Assembly (NCBI GenBank): GCA_039105265.1
Contig: JAPFFF010000021.1
Location: 1,116,001-1,180,000 of the forward strand
Length of the DNA stretch: 64,000 nt
Direction of reading: 5' to 3'
Source of the DNA: Tritrichomonas musculus
Taxonomy: Eukaryota > Parabasalia > Tritrichomonadida > Tritrichomonadidae
The notes under the pieces were generated by a model. The model had not been told where the DNA came from, made no database searches, and saw only the letters and a program-made list of their open reading frames with translations. Every line of letters begins with the position of its first letter. Position 1 is the stretch's first letter. Of this stretch, positions 39,246 to 48,143 are shown one piece after another. The translations under genes and the position numbers were made by a program.

Positions 39246-40077
39246 ATAGTTCATATCATTGATGATATGAATTTTATTATTGACCAATAAAGATGAAAAA
39301 TTTTTGACCAAAAAGGTTAATTTATTTTTTTTATTGTATTTCTTCCAAAGACACAAATAAACTCAACAAAATAACTAAATAAGAGTAGTTTACAAAACAA
39401 TTCTTAGGTATATCCCAGCGCAACGTGGAAAAGTAAACCATGCAAAGATAATTATTTTGAATGTCTTTTCCTAAAGCTCAAACATTGTTTACTTGAGTTT
39501 TATTTGAACAAGATTTAGTGAGCTTTTATTTAGTAAATTTGGCGAATTTACTTGAGTTTTAGGAAAAAATATTAAAAATGAATAATCTTTGCTTGGTTTG
39601 CTTATCCATGATTCTTTATAATCAACAATAAAAATGGAAAAAGTGATTTGAACGAATTGGGAATAGAATTTTTAATATCAATATGAAGAAAATTAGAAAA
39701 CAATTTCCTTCATAAACTCATAATTTTCAAAATTTTGAAATTCGCCTTTTAGGTAAAAAAATTCGCCTCTTAGGTTAAAATAATTCATATCACTTGTGAT
39801 ATGAATATAAAAAATGATAAATTTCGAGTTCTTCCTCATGAAATATAAATTACTTATATAATTATATTTAAAAATAATATAATTAAAAAAATTGTTTTTT
39901 GAATTAAGATAACCAGATTAGGATTCAATTTTTTTCAAAAAAATAATTTTTTTTATCTTAAATTCCTCTCTAAAAATATGTCTTTTTTATATTATATTTA
40001 TCATTAATACTATCATATGAAAATTATATTTTGAAAGAAAAATGATCTGTCGAGTGGATAGAAGTTTCCTTACCTTT
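39246..40077 (-). repeat. Right arm (A') of the long inverted repeat
   Basis: Inverted partner of 35601-37375, without the 806-bp insert and without the local palindrome. It ends 48 bases before the SLY1 ATG, so an open frame reading into SLY1 from 40042 is partly transposon sequence. Confidence 0.85.
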
Positions 40078-40125
40078 TGTGAGATTAAATCAAAAACTTT
40101 TTCAAAGACTATTTATTTCAGCTTT

Positions 40126-41832
40126 ATGCTCCGTTCAAAACATCGTGCTTTAGTTCAGCAAATCTTAAATTGTAATCAGCCATTGACTGAAGCTGATCAC
40201 CAAGCTTCACTGAGATGGAAAGTTTTAATTTATGACCAAAGAGGCTTATCAATTTTATCAACACTATTCAAAGTTTCAAAATTATTAGAAGTAGGAGTTA
40301 CCTTTTATGGACTAATTACACAAAAACGAGAACAAATACCTGATGTTTCAGCAATCTATTTCCTTGAACCAACACCAGATAATTTACGTTTAATTGCTCA
40401 AGATTGTGCAGAACCCCTTTATGATCAAATGTATATTAATTTTCTAGATCAAATATCATCCCAAGATCTAGGAAATTTTGCTTCGCAAGTTAGTCAATTC
40501 AGTAATTGCCAATGCATCCATTCAATATTTGATCAATATATCGAATTTTCATCATTAGATCCAAATTTATTTACATTATTTGGAAATGCATTTTCATGCC
40601 AAACCAATCCAAATACATATATGCTTGATCGAGAAAGAGATGATACAATGCAGGCTATATTTGGATTTAAAACTACAGAAGAAACAATGGAAAACATGTG
40701 TAAAATCATTGGACATGGTTTAGCTTCAGTTTTTTTGACAGCAGGCGAAATTCCAAGAGTTCTCTACAAAAAAAAAAATCTTCCAGCAAACCTAATATAC
40801 CAGTCTTTCTCAGAAGTAATTAAACTATTCTCACAGAATTTTGAATTATGGGAATCAAGGCGAAGCGAATTTTACTCAACTTCTAAACCTCCACTTCTCA
40901 TTATCTTTGACAGATCAATTGATTTTGCATCACTATTACACCATCCATGCACTTACCAAGCCCTTATTCACGACCAATTTGGAATAAATAAAAATGAAGT
41001 CAAAATAAATGGGGAATTTTTTGATTTAGATACCGATATTGATAAAATATGGGCAGAAAATAGATCAAAGACATTTGATACTGTTCTTGAAGTCATTGGC
41101 AAAGAAGCTGCCCAATTCAGAACTGAATATGGTGCAATTGAAAACAATATCAACAGTGCTCTCAACAATTTATCAGATCTATCGCATATGCGCTTATCTT
41201 TGGCTACACACACAAAGATTAGTGATGCCCTTGTCAAAGTTGTTAAGAAAAAGCAAGCTGATAATTTATTTAAGTTTGAGGAAGATATCGTTCTTCATCC
41301 AGGAACTGTAGACGTCACAAAACTTATTGAATTTTTAAAAACCATCCCAGAGCAAAAAGATAGAGTTAGGCTAGCTACTTTTGCTTTCATATGCAAAGTG
41401 TTTGAAATCGATCAAATTGAAAGAGTTCAAATAGAAGGCCAAATTGATAGTGATCTCAGATTTTTAAAGAGATATAATGATCGTAAAATCGATTTTAAAA
41501 AAGATAATAAAATTACTTCAATTATTAAATCTGTACCGCTTTTGGGATCTCAATCAGATTCAAACGCTTTTGCAGAAAAGATTCCTGTTGTAGATACTAC
41601 AAAAAGACTTTGTATGGGTAGAATTGAAGGATTTGATTATAAAAATCCTATAAATTCAACTTCAGATCTGAGTGAAGGTGTAGGAAACGTTTATGTTTTT
41701 ATAATTGGTCCAGGAAATTATGTTGAATATAATGGCCTCATGGAATTGGGAAGACAAAATAATATCGATATTACATATGGATGTACATCGATGATGAGGC
41801 CTTGCGACTTTATTGAATCCCTTCAACTATAA
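40126..41832 (+). CDS. SLY1: SLY1/SCFD1, Sec1/Munc18-family ER-Golgi fusion protein
   Basis: 568 residues from the ATG at 40126. An upstream in-frame ATG at 40042 would add 28 residues but lies inside the transposon arm, and MLRSKHRALVQQILN aligns with the family start. SLY1 features: WKVLIYDQRGLSILSTL near residue 30, then GVTFYGLIT, PDVSAIYFLEPTPDN and LYDQMYINFLDQIS, all close to yeast Sly1 and human SCFD1. Later blocks include LLIIFDRSIDF (family: RxxD) and a C-terminal VYVFIIGPGNYVEY strand. SLY1 binds syntaxin-5-type SNAREs and controls ER-to-Golgi fusion. The length is slightly below the family norm (about 640), mainly from shorter loops. The promoter space left by the transposon is under 50 bases. 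Confidence 0.92.
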   Translation: MLRSKHRALVQQILNCNQPLTEADHQASLRWKVLIYDQRGLSILSTLFKVSKLLEVGVTFYGLITQKREQIPDVSAIYFLEPTPDNLRLIAQDCAEPLYDQMYINFLDQISSQDLGNFASQVSQFSNCQCIHSIFDQYIEFSSLDPNLFTLFGNAFSCQTNPNTYMLDRERDDTMQAIFGFKTTEETMENMCKIIGHGLASVFLTAGEIPRVLYKKKNLPANLIYQSFSEVIKLFSQNFELWESRRSEFYSTSKPPLLIIFDRSIDFASLLHHPCTYQALIHDQFGINKNEVKINGEFFDLDTDIDKIWAENRSKTFDTVLEVIGKEAAQFRTEYGAIENNINSALNNLSDLSHMRLSLATHTKISDALVKVVKKKQADNLFKFEEDIVLHPGTVDVTKLIEFLKTIPEQKDRVRLATFAFICKVFEIDQIERVQIEGQIDSDLRFLKRYNDRKIDFKKDNKITSIIKSVPLLGSQSDSNAFAEKIPVVDTTKRLCMGRIEGFDYKNPINSTSDLSEGVGNVYVFIIGPGNYVEYNGLMELGRQNNIDITYGCTSMMRPCDFIESLQL

Positions 41833-42444
41833 GGAAATATTTTAAGAGAGGCATTCATATTAAGTGACTTCATTTTTATAACTGAATCTTTTTTTTATTT
41901 TATTTTTAAGGAGTTCAAAGAAAGAATATGATTTCTTATTCATTGTATACTTTGAGAAAGCAAGAATCATTAATTAAATTTTTATTTCAAAAAAAGATTA
42001 AAGAGGATTGCAATCGTTATTACTCGGAATTACCCGGAGCTGTAAAGGTCAATATTGACCTTGTATCGTACCATAGAAAAAAGTTTGGAACTTTTTTTTC
42101 TTCTCCACAAGACCTTATATAAATATAGAGTTGTTATAATAACCTCTACCGTAGAGGATACAATTTCGAGTTCCATTTCAATTACAGCTCCGGGTAATTC
42201 CCAGTAATAACGATTGCAACCTCTTTAATCTTTTTTGAAATAAAAATTTAATTAATGATCATTGCTTTCTCAAAGATTACAATGAATTAGAAATCATATT
42301 CTTTCTTTGAACTCCTTAAATTAAATAAATAAAAAAAAGATATTAAAAGAAAAAAGAAAATAAATTATAAACCTATAGAAATGTAAAGTTTTATATACAA
42401 ATAATAGGATCAACTAAAGAAGAGTTAGTCTTTTCTGAAGAACT
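41833..42444. other. Intergenic region after SLY1, mostly a foldback element
   Basis: Contains the foldback element at 41910-42315. The remaining spacer shows no gene. Confidence 0.6.
41910..42315. mobile_element. Foldback MITE, 406 bp, TTAA target
   Basis: Inverted arms of about 140 bases (41910-42050 and 42178-42315) start GGAGTTCAAAGAAAGAATAT and match nearly perfectly apart from a few gaps. The element is flanked by TTAA on both sides (41906-41909, 42316-42319), the target of piggyBac- and Kolobok-type elements. The 130-base loop holds further palindromes (AAGGTCAATATTGACCTT and CCTCTACCGTAGAGG). A 64-residue open frame across the left arm is judged spurious. A transcript running through from SLY1 would form a very long hairpin. 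Confidence 0.8.
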
Positions 42445-42729
42445 TTCAAAAAGTGGAAATCATTCAGAAAAAATAATCTAAATAATACAATTGAAAAAAA
42501 AAATCTTATAATAATTTTACATAATTATTACCGAGACTACATACCGCATAGCGGGCGTCGAGCGAGGCTGAGCGAAGCGAAGCCGAGTCGAGACCCCGCG
42601 GCTGGCGGTAAGAATCGGTAAAAATTATGTAACATAAAAAGATTATTTTTTTATCAAAAATATCGAGATAACAATGAAGATAGATTAGATTTTATGTGTT
42701 ATAATTTAATGTAATATCCACTTTTTGAA
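42445..42729. mobile_element. Small TIR element with a GC-rich palindromic core
   Basis: The outer ends TTCAAAAAGTGGA (42445-42457) and TCCACTTTTTGAA (42717-42729) are exact inverted repeats. An inner inverted pair (TTACATAATTATTACCGA at 42517 and TCGGTAAAAATTATGTAA ending 42632) brackets a 60-base patch that is unusually GC-rich (about 42545-42608), with GAGCGAGGCTGAGCGAAGCG. No target duplication is clear. The core might be a structured RNA or an inserted second element, but it has no tRNA fold that I could draw. Confidence 0.6.
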
Positions 42730-43309
42730 TACATATCCATATAGAAAATATTTTATAGTTTTAACTTTTTGACCTTTGTACGTTTTATATTTCTGAGAGA
42801 ATAGTTTAAACGATCATGATTTGAATTGATTCATTTCATTTTTTTTTTTAAAAACAGTTTTTTATCTTGCCCAGAATTTAAACAGAAAGTAAAAAAGGCA
42901 GCCATTAAACACTGTGCTCCACACACATTAGATTTTCATCTTCATTACATTATTACATTCAATTTTAGTAATAAACTTTTTCATTTTTATAGAATTTGTA
43001 AACTAATCAAAAAATTAAAAAATAAATTTTACTTTATACTGGAATATATTAGATTAAAACTTTTCATTTATGAATATATTTAAATATATAAATATGTAAT
43101 AATAATTTATTATTATAAAATATGTTTTATCAAAAAAGAAAGAGTTTAAATTTATTTAAGATAACCGATTAATTTTTGAATTCATTATTTCTTAAGAATA
43201 ATTTTGTGAAGTTACTAGACATTTTACCCAATATTTGATTAAGCTCAATCAAAAAGTAAGTATTTGTTAGGATATTTTTTTATATTTCAAAAAAACTAAT
43301 CAACAAATA
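42730..43309. other. Intergenic spacer before LCB1
   Basis: AT-rich DNA carrying the LCB1 promoter at its right end. No gene, RNA or repeat recognised. Confidence 0.55.
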
Positions 43310-44773
43310 ATGATAGTTGGATTGGAAGAGTGGCTTTCTACTATTTGGTCTCAATCACCAATGCACTTGCTTGTTGAAATAATACTTATCGCTATTCTCG
43401 TTATTCTTCTTCTTCGACAACCAGAACCAGTTCATGATCCAAAAGATGACTTAACAACAGAAGAAGAAGACCAAATTATTTCTGATTGGAAACCCAAACC
43501 TCTTATCCCCGACCTTTCTGAAGAAATGCAAGATCCTGGAATAATTTCAAATCATACAATTACTTCTGGCCCATCTGATACAATCGAGATTGATAACAAA
43601 AAAGTTCTTAATTTTGGAACGCCTAATTTTTACGGTCTTAATATGAACAAAGAGATTATAGATGCATCTCTCAATGCTATAGATCGTTATGCTGTTGGTG
43701 CTTGTGGCCCAAGACAATTTTATGGAACAATGGATGCACACCTTGCTGTTGAAGCAGAAATGGCAAAATTCCTTGAAACAGAAGATTCAGTTAATTATTG
43801 CTATATTTTTGCAACGACCACATCAGTTATTCAAGCTTTTGTTCATAATACTGATATTATTTTCGTTGATGAAGGCTCATGGTTTGCAGTTCGTCTTGGT
43901 GCCATTTTAACAAGATCTCGCATCATCACATTTAAACATAATGATATGAATGATCTTCGCCAAAAATTGATTGAAAACAGAAATAAATTCCAAAGATGGC
44001 ATAAATGCAATCGTTGGGTTGTTGGAGAAGGTTTATTTTCAAATGACGGCTCAATTTGGGATTTGAAAGCATTAGTACAACTCAGAAAAGAATTTTGCCT
44101 CAGAATCATCATTGATGAAACACTTTCAATTGGATGCCTTGGTGAAAAAGGACGCGGAATTTGTGAACACTTTGGTATCCCACGAACTTTCGTTGAAGTT
44201 TCAATTGGCTCTTATGGCTCAAGTTTTGCATCCCTTGGCGGCTTTACTGTTGGAACAAAAGATATTTGCGCACATCAAAGGCTTGCTTCTCATGCTTATA
44301 TTTTCAGCGCTTCTCCACCATGCTTTAATGTTGCGGCAGCTACAAAAGCAATTCAAATTGTAGAAAAAGATGGCGAAGAAAGAATTAAGAAACTTCGAAG
44401 TAACATCACTCTTATGAGAAATGAACTCAAAGATCTTGAAGGTTTTGATTTAATTGGCGACGAACAATCTCCACTTATTCACCTTAGACTTAATGAAAAG
44501 ACATTAGCTGAAAAGATTGAAAACCAAGGTGAAAATGATGCTTCAAAACTTTCAGCTATTCACAAGGAAGATATCCTTCTTCAAAAAATAGTTGAATCTT
44601 GTCTTGAAAGCGAAAACAATCCGGTTGCTATTACAAAATCAAAGTTTGTTAGACAAAAGGACGTTGATGCTCCACATCCATCACTCAAAATTTTTGTCTC
44701 CGCAGCTCATACTGAGGAACAAATCAAATCAGCAGCATCAACGATCAAAACCTCAATTTCACAAAATCTTTGA
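43310..44773 (+). CDS. LCB1: Serine palmitoyltransferase subunit 1 (LCB1/SPTLC1)
   Basis: 487 residues. An N-terminal membrane helix (about 20-37) anchors it in the ER, as in SPTLC1. The alpha-oxoamine synthase fold follows: NFGTPNFYGL, then VGACGPRQFYGTMDAHLAVE, DIIFVDEGSWFA, VVGEGLFSNDGSI and IIDETLSIGCLGEKGRG. The active-site lysine for PLP is absent (GSYGSSFASLGGF replaces the lysine-bearing loop of LCB2), which is diagnostic of subunit 1. Cys132 in GACGPR corresponds to human Cys133, a position mutated in hereditary sensory neuropathy. LCB1 pairs with catalytic LCB2 to condense serine with palmitoyl-CoA, the first step of sphingolipid synthesis. LCB2 is not in this window. A charged loop near residues 405-445 is longer than in animals. 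Confidence 0.9.
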   Translation: MIVGLEEWLSTIWSQSPMHLLVEIILIAILVILLLRQPEPVHDPKDDLTTEEEDQIISDWKPKPLIPDLSEEMQDPGIISNHTITSGPSDTIEIDNKKVLNFGTPNFYGLNMNKEIIDASLNAIDRYAVGACGPRQFYGTMDAHLAVEAEMAKFLETEDSVNYCYIFATTTSVIQAFVHNTDIIFVDEGSWFAVRLGAILTRSRIITFKHNDMNDLRQKLIENRNKFQRWHKCNRWVVGEGLFSNDGSIWDLKALVQLRKEFCLRIIIDETLSIGCLGEKGRGICEHFGIPRTFVEVSIGSYGSSFASLGGFTVGTKDICAHQRLASHAYIFSASPPCFNVAAATKAIQIVEKDGEERIKKLRSNITLMRNELKDLEGFDLIGDEQSPLIHLRLNEKTLAEKIENQGENDASKLSAIHKEDILLQKIVESCLESENNPVAITKSKFVRQKDVDAPHPSLKIFVSAAHTEEQIKSAASTIKTSISQNL

Positions 44774-44914
44774 TTTTATAAAATATTATCTATCTTTTAT
44801 TAATTTCCATCTAAAATTTATAATTTTTTCTTTTTTTACTTTTTTTTTCCCCTCATAAACAATAGTAAAATTTCAATCATTTGAACTTATTATTTATTAC
44901 ATTATACAAACAAA

Positions 44915-47839
44915 TTAAGGTGGAATTAATAAACGAATATATTTTCGTTTAGTTCTAGCAGCACCACAATTTTGAAGACGGGCTTCTAAAGAAGCAATCT
45001 GCTCTTGAGTTACTCCAGGAAGCTGTAGAAATTGATTTAAATCACCTTTTCCTTTTTCATACAAATAATATAATCCTTCAGATAGTTTATCTCTATAGTT
45101 TGTTTCTTTCCTCTGTATGAAGCCGTTCCAAAAATGAGCAAAAACATGAATTCCTCTTTCAGCAGAAAGATCAACAACATTAGAAAAACATCTGAAATCG
45201 TTCATTTTCAAGCCAATGCTCATTATTTGTACAACATCATTTTCATTTTGAACAAATCTTGTCAATTTAACCAAAATAACAGCAACTTTTTTGGATGAAT
45301 TTTCAATTGTTACTGGAGCTTCTGAATTCGCACAAATCATATCAATCATTGGAATCAAATTTGATGCAATTAGTTTTGAATATTCGGAAACAATAAATAA
45401 TGCTGACATCATTGCTGTCTGATCTTCAAAAAGCTGATCCGAGCTTAATTTGGCCAAAATTGGTAAAGCTATTTTTTTGAGCCAAACATTTGTGCATTCA
45501 AATATAACAACTGGCATTTGTAAACGTTCAATTAATGAAAGCATTGCTGATGGAAAAGAATCTGTCAAAGTTGTAATTGCGTTTGATAAGTGAGAAATAG
45601 GTGAGATAAATTTATTTGATATTGACTCATCTTGTGAATTATTGACAAGTGCGACCAAAATGTTGTTTGAGTCGACAAGCTTTGATAAAATGGTAAAACC
45701 AGAGTTGGAATCTTCTGATTTTGGTGGATTTTGGCCAATAAAGTCAAATGATTGTAGAATATGTCGATTCAATCGATCAATCGAATCTTGCATTTGCGGG
45801 TTAAAATACGTAATAAACCAGTCAATATCATTGATAGCAGAGTCTAACATTGCTTCTGAGTCAGTAAACTTTGATATTAGCGTTGCTACTGTGTAATATA
45901 CAGGATCATCTGGTGGGATTGCTTTTAATTGGTCAACAGGAAGCGAAATTCCATAATTTGAAAAATTTGAAAAAAAGGAAGTGAAGTAGGAAGTAAAAGA
46001 GTCAAAAGATGACGGTTTCATTGAAATAAATAAATTCAATAAATTTGGGAAAAATGCATTCAATTCTTCTTCTGTAAAATCAATGAAATAAATTAGTTTC
46101 GTAAGAGCGGTGAAGATGTAATTTGAAGTACCTCGACTAACATTTGGAATTATTGAAAGAAGAAATGATGTGGCCATTTTTGCTTCATTTGAAATTGATA
46201 TTATTTTTTTAGTAATTGGCTGTTGTTGCTGTAAAAGAATAATTGGATTCTCTACAATTTGCTCATTTGAATTAGTTTGTTCTTCGCTTTTGGTTTCTTC
46301 TTTTTTTGATTCATTTTCAGCATTTGATTCATTTACGACTTCTTTCTGAGAATTCTCTTTTTCGTTATTTTCACCATTTACTTGCTGTTGCATTTGAAGG
46401 ATTTGCTTTTCTAGTTCAAGTTGCTGCTCTTTAAGTTGGGATTCAGCTTGAGCTGGAGATATAGCCATTGCAAGTGTAAATGAGAGAAGACGAACAAGTG
46501 AAACAAGAATAGAGTCTTCATTATCTTTGCTAATAATGAATCTAATCAATTCTTTAGCAACCATTTCTGTATCAATTTCAGAAATTGTATCAGCTAATTT
46601 GAAAATTGAGCTTCTAATATTACCAATGTCCCATCCATCGTCATAAGGTGCTCCAGGAAGTAATTCTAATTGAATGGAAATAATTTTTATACATGTTTCA
46701 AAGATATTCATGCGGTTTTTAAAAAATTCTGTATTATCCGTAAATTCCGGAAACTTCCCCAGCATTTTTATTAATTCAGAAATATTTTCAGCTGTTTCGT
46801 AAATTACAGTTGGCGAAGATGATTGGAGCATAGTATTTAACATATCAAAGAAAGGAAGAATTGAATCTAAGTTAAGCCGTTCAAGCATAGCAAAAAAAAT
46901 AGGAATGCGAGAAATAAAAGAATTTAATATTTTTGGATATTTTTCTGATGGTTGAGGAACTTGAAAAAATAATTCACCATAATTTTGAAGAAACATAGCT
47001 GGAGCACTTGTCATAAGCGAAGCAACAATTGGTTCAAGCGTAGCATGAAAAGAATCATCGTTCTCGCCTTTTTTACTAACTTTTGCTTTTCGAACGCTTT
47101 TTGGCTCTTCTGTTTGAGTAAATAGTGAGTCAAAAATCCAAACAATCGCGATATTATCAGATTCAACCCATAAAAGTGGTGAAAATGAAGCATAAAATTT
47201 TTCAACATCTGAAGTACATAAAAGATTTTTTGGCAGAATAAAATCATGATGAATCTTTCCAAGCAATGATAAATAAAAAGAAAAGTCTACCGAATCAAAT
47301 TTTAGCTGTGTGAGAGGACTTAAAATGAGTGATAGAACATATTTGGGTAAATGAGTTAACATGAATTGATTTACTATTGTTTTCCTTTCGGCAGGTAACA
47401 TTGGTTGGGTGTAATAGCAAGATACAAATTCAGCTAAAAGTGAAGAAAGAAATTGAATGTTCTCCATATTTGCTTGATCAAACAACTGAATGATCATTTC
47501 AAAAGGAGATAAATAAATTAAAAACTTAGCATTGGCAAGCACTATCGCATTCTTAATTGGATCATTATTAAAATGCTTTGGATTATAATATGGGAAGTTT
47601 GTAAAAAATTTTGAATCTGTGGCTATTTTACTCCATTCATTTTGAATAACTACACTTAATGTTGTATATGCATATATTCGAACTGTCTGTGGTTTAGAGA
47701 AATCAGAAAGATTGGTCCAAATTTCCCAATTAAATAAATCAAATGTTTGAAATTTGTTACATATATCAATTGCTTGTTCTCTTATGACTTGATTCACATT
47801 GTTTAAATTTAATATAGCGCTTTCTATGTTAATCATCAA
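44915..47839 (-). CDS. Exportin-like karyopherin (HEAT-repeat)
   Basis: 974 residues of alpha-helical HEAT repeats. The N-terminal 150 residues fit the exportin pattern: a helix with REQAIDICNKF, an aromatic NWEIW block, then VRIYAYTTLSVVIQNEWSKI, which resembles the LQVLExxIKxxW block of the Xpo1-like domain. Such proteins carry cargo out of the nucleus with RanGTP. Exportin-T (Los1) is one candidate because of its length and N-terminal spacing, but exportin-5 or others cannot be excluded. A Q/E/N-rich insert (about residues 460-545) interrupts the solenoid, probably as a disordered loop. The start is the first of two adjacent ATG codons. The gene converges on LCB1, with 141 bases between the stops. 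Confidence 0.55.
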   Translation of the reverse strand: MMINIESAILNLNNVNQVIREQAIDICNKFQTFDLFNWEIWTNLSDFSKPQTVRIYAYTTLSVVIQNEWSKIATDSKFFTNFPYYNPKHFNNDPIKNAIVLANAKFLIYLSPFEMIIQLFDQANMENIQFLSSLLAEFVSCYYTQPMLPAERKTIVNQFMLTHLPKYVLSLILSPLTQLKFDSVDFSFYLSLLGKIHHDFILPKNLLCTSDVEKFYASFSPLLWVESDNIAIVWIFDSLFTQTEEPKSVRKAKVSKKGENDDSFHATLEPIVASLMTSAPAMFLQNYGELFFQVPQPSEKYPKILNSFISRIPIFFAMLERLNLDSILPFFDMLNTMLQSSSPTVIYETAENISELIKMLGKFPEFTDNTEFFKNRMNIFETCIKIISIQLELLPGAPYDDGWDIGNIRSSIFKLADTISEIDTEMVAKELIRFIISKDNEDSILVSLVRLLSFTLAMAISPAQAESQLKEQQLELEKQILQMQQQVNGENNEKENSQKEVVNESNAENESKKEETKSEEQTNSNEQIVENPIILLQQQQPITKKIISISNEAKMATSFLLSIIPNVSRGTSNYIFTALTKLIYFIDFTEEELNAFFPNLLNLFISMKPSSFDSFTSYFTSFFSNFSNYGISLPVDQLKAIPPDDPVYYTVATLISKFTDSEAMLDSAINDIDWFITYFNPQMQDSIDRLNRHILQSFDFIGQNPPKSEDSNSGFTILSKLVDSNNILVALVNNSQDESISNKFISPISHLSNAITTLTDSFPSAMLSLIERLQMPVVIFECTNVWLKKIALPILAKLSSDQLFEDQTAMMSALFIVSEYSKLIASNLIPMIDMICANSEAPVTIENSSKKVAVILVKLTRFVQNENDVVQIMSIGLKMNDFRCFSNVVDLSAERGIHVFAHFWNGFIQRKETNYRDKLSEGLYYLYEKGKGDLNQFLQLPGVTQEQIASLEARLQNCGAARTKRKYIRLLIPP

Positions 47840-48143
47840 ATACCATATAACCCGGAAAAATTCACAAAGAATGGTTATATTTTATTTTAAAAGGAGAAGC
47901 TTTTGAAGAATATCATGTAGAGATAAAAAAAAAAAACAAATAAATCAGGAAATATTTTATATAAATGATGATTTAAGAGTTAAGCATTTCGTACCTTGAA
48001 GAGAGAGAGAAAAAATTGATTTCAAAATCTTGCTAATTAAGATATTCATTATAAACAAACATTTAGAGATATAAGTACATAAAAAAGGATAATTAACAAA
48101 TTTTTTTTTAAAATATATTAAATATAATATTTTATTAACAAAA
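47840..48143. other. Intergenic spacer
   Basis: Spacer between two minus-strand genes; nothing recognised beyond AT-rich tracts and a short GA-repeat near 47999-48012. Confidence 0.55.

Larger units (their letters stand above)
33447..40077. mobile_element. Composite non-autonomous DNA transposon (about 6.6 kb, hAT-like)
   Basis: The element starts AAAGGTATGAAAACTC and ends with the inverse GTTTCCTTACCTTT, flanked by an exact 8-bp duplication TGTGAGAT (33439-33446, 40078-40085). The 8-bp duplication and the AAACTC inside the end suggest the hAT superfamily. With four later insertions removed about 2.8 kb remains, in four blocks: U (33447-35600), A (35601-37375), inverted U (37376-37863) and inverted A (39246-40077). 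The terminal motif AAGGTATGG/AAACT therefore occurs four times, two forward (33447, 35601) and two reverse (ending 37860, 40077). No transposase or other gene is present. Left is the promoter side of the M91-like relic; right, SLY1 starts only 48 bases away. Confidence 0.8.

Noticed and set aside
40042-40125. 28-codon N-terminal extension of SLY1
   Set aside because: It is encoded by the transposon arm and does not match the family, whereas the ATG at 40126 does.
42545-42608. tRNA gene in the GC-rich island
   Set aside because: No T-arm TTCGA box and no cloverleaf could be drawn.
42826-43083. 85-residue open frame in AT-rich spacer
   Set aside because: Not ATG-initiated, no domain, and composition of random AT-rich sequence.
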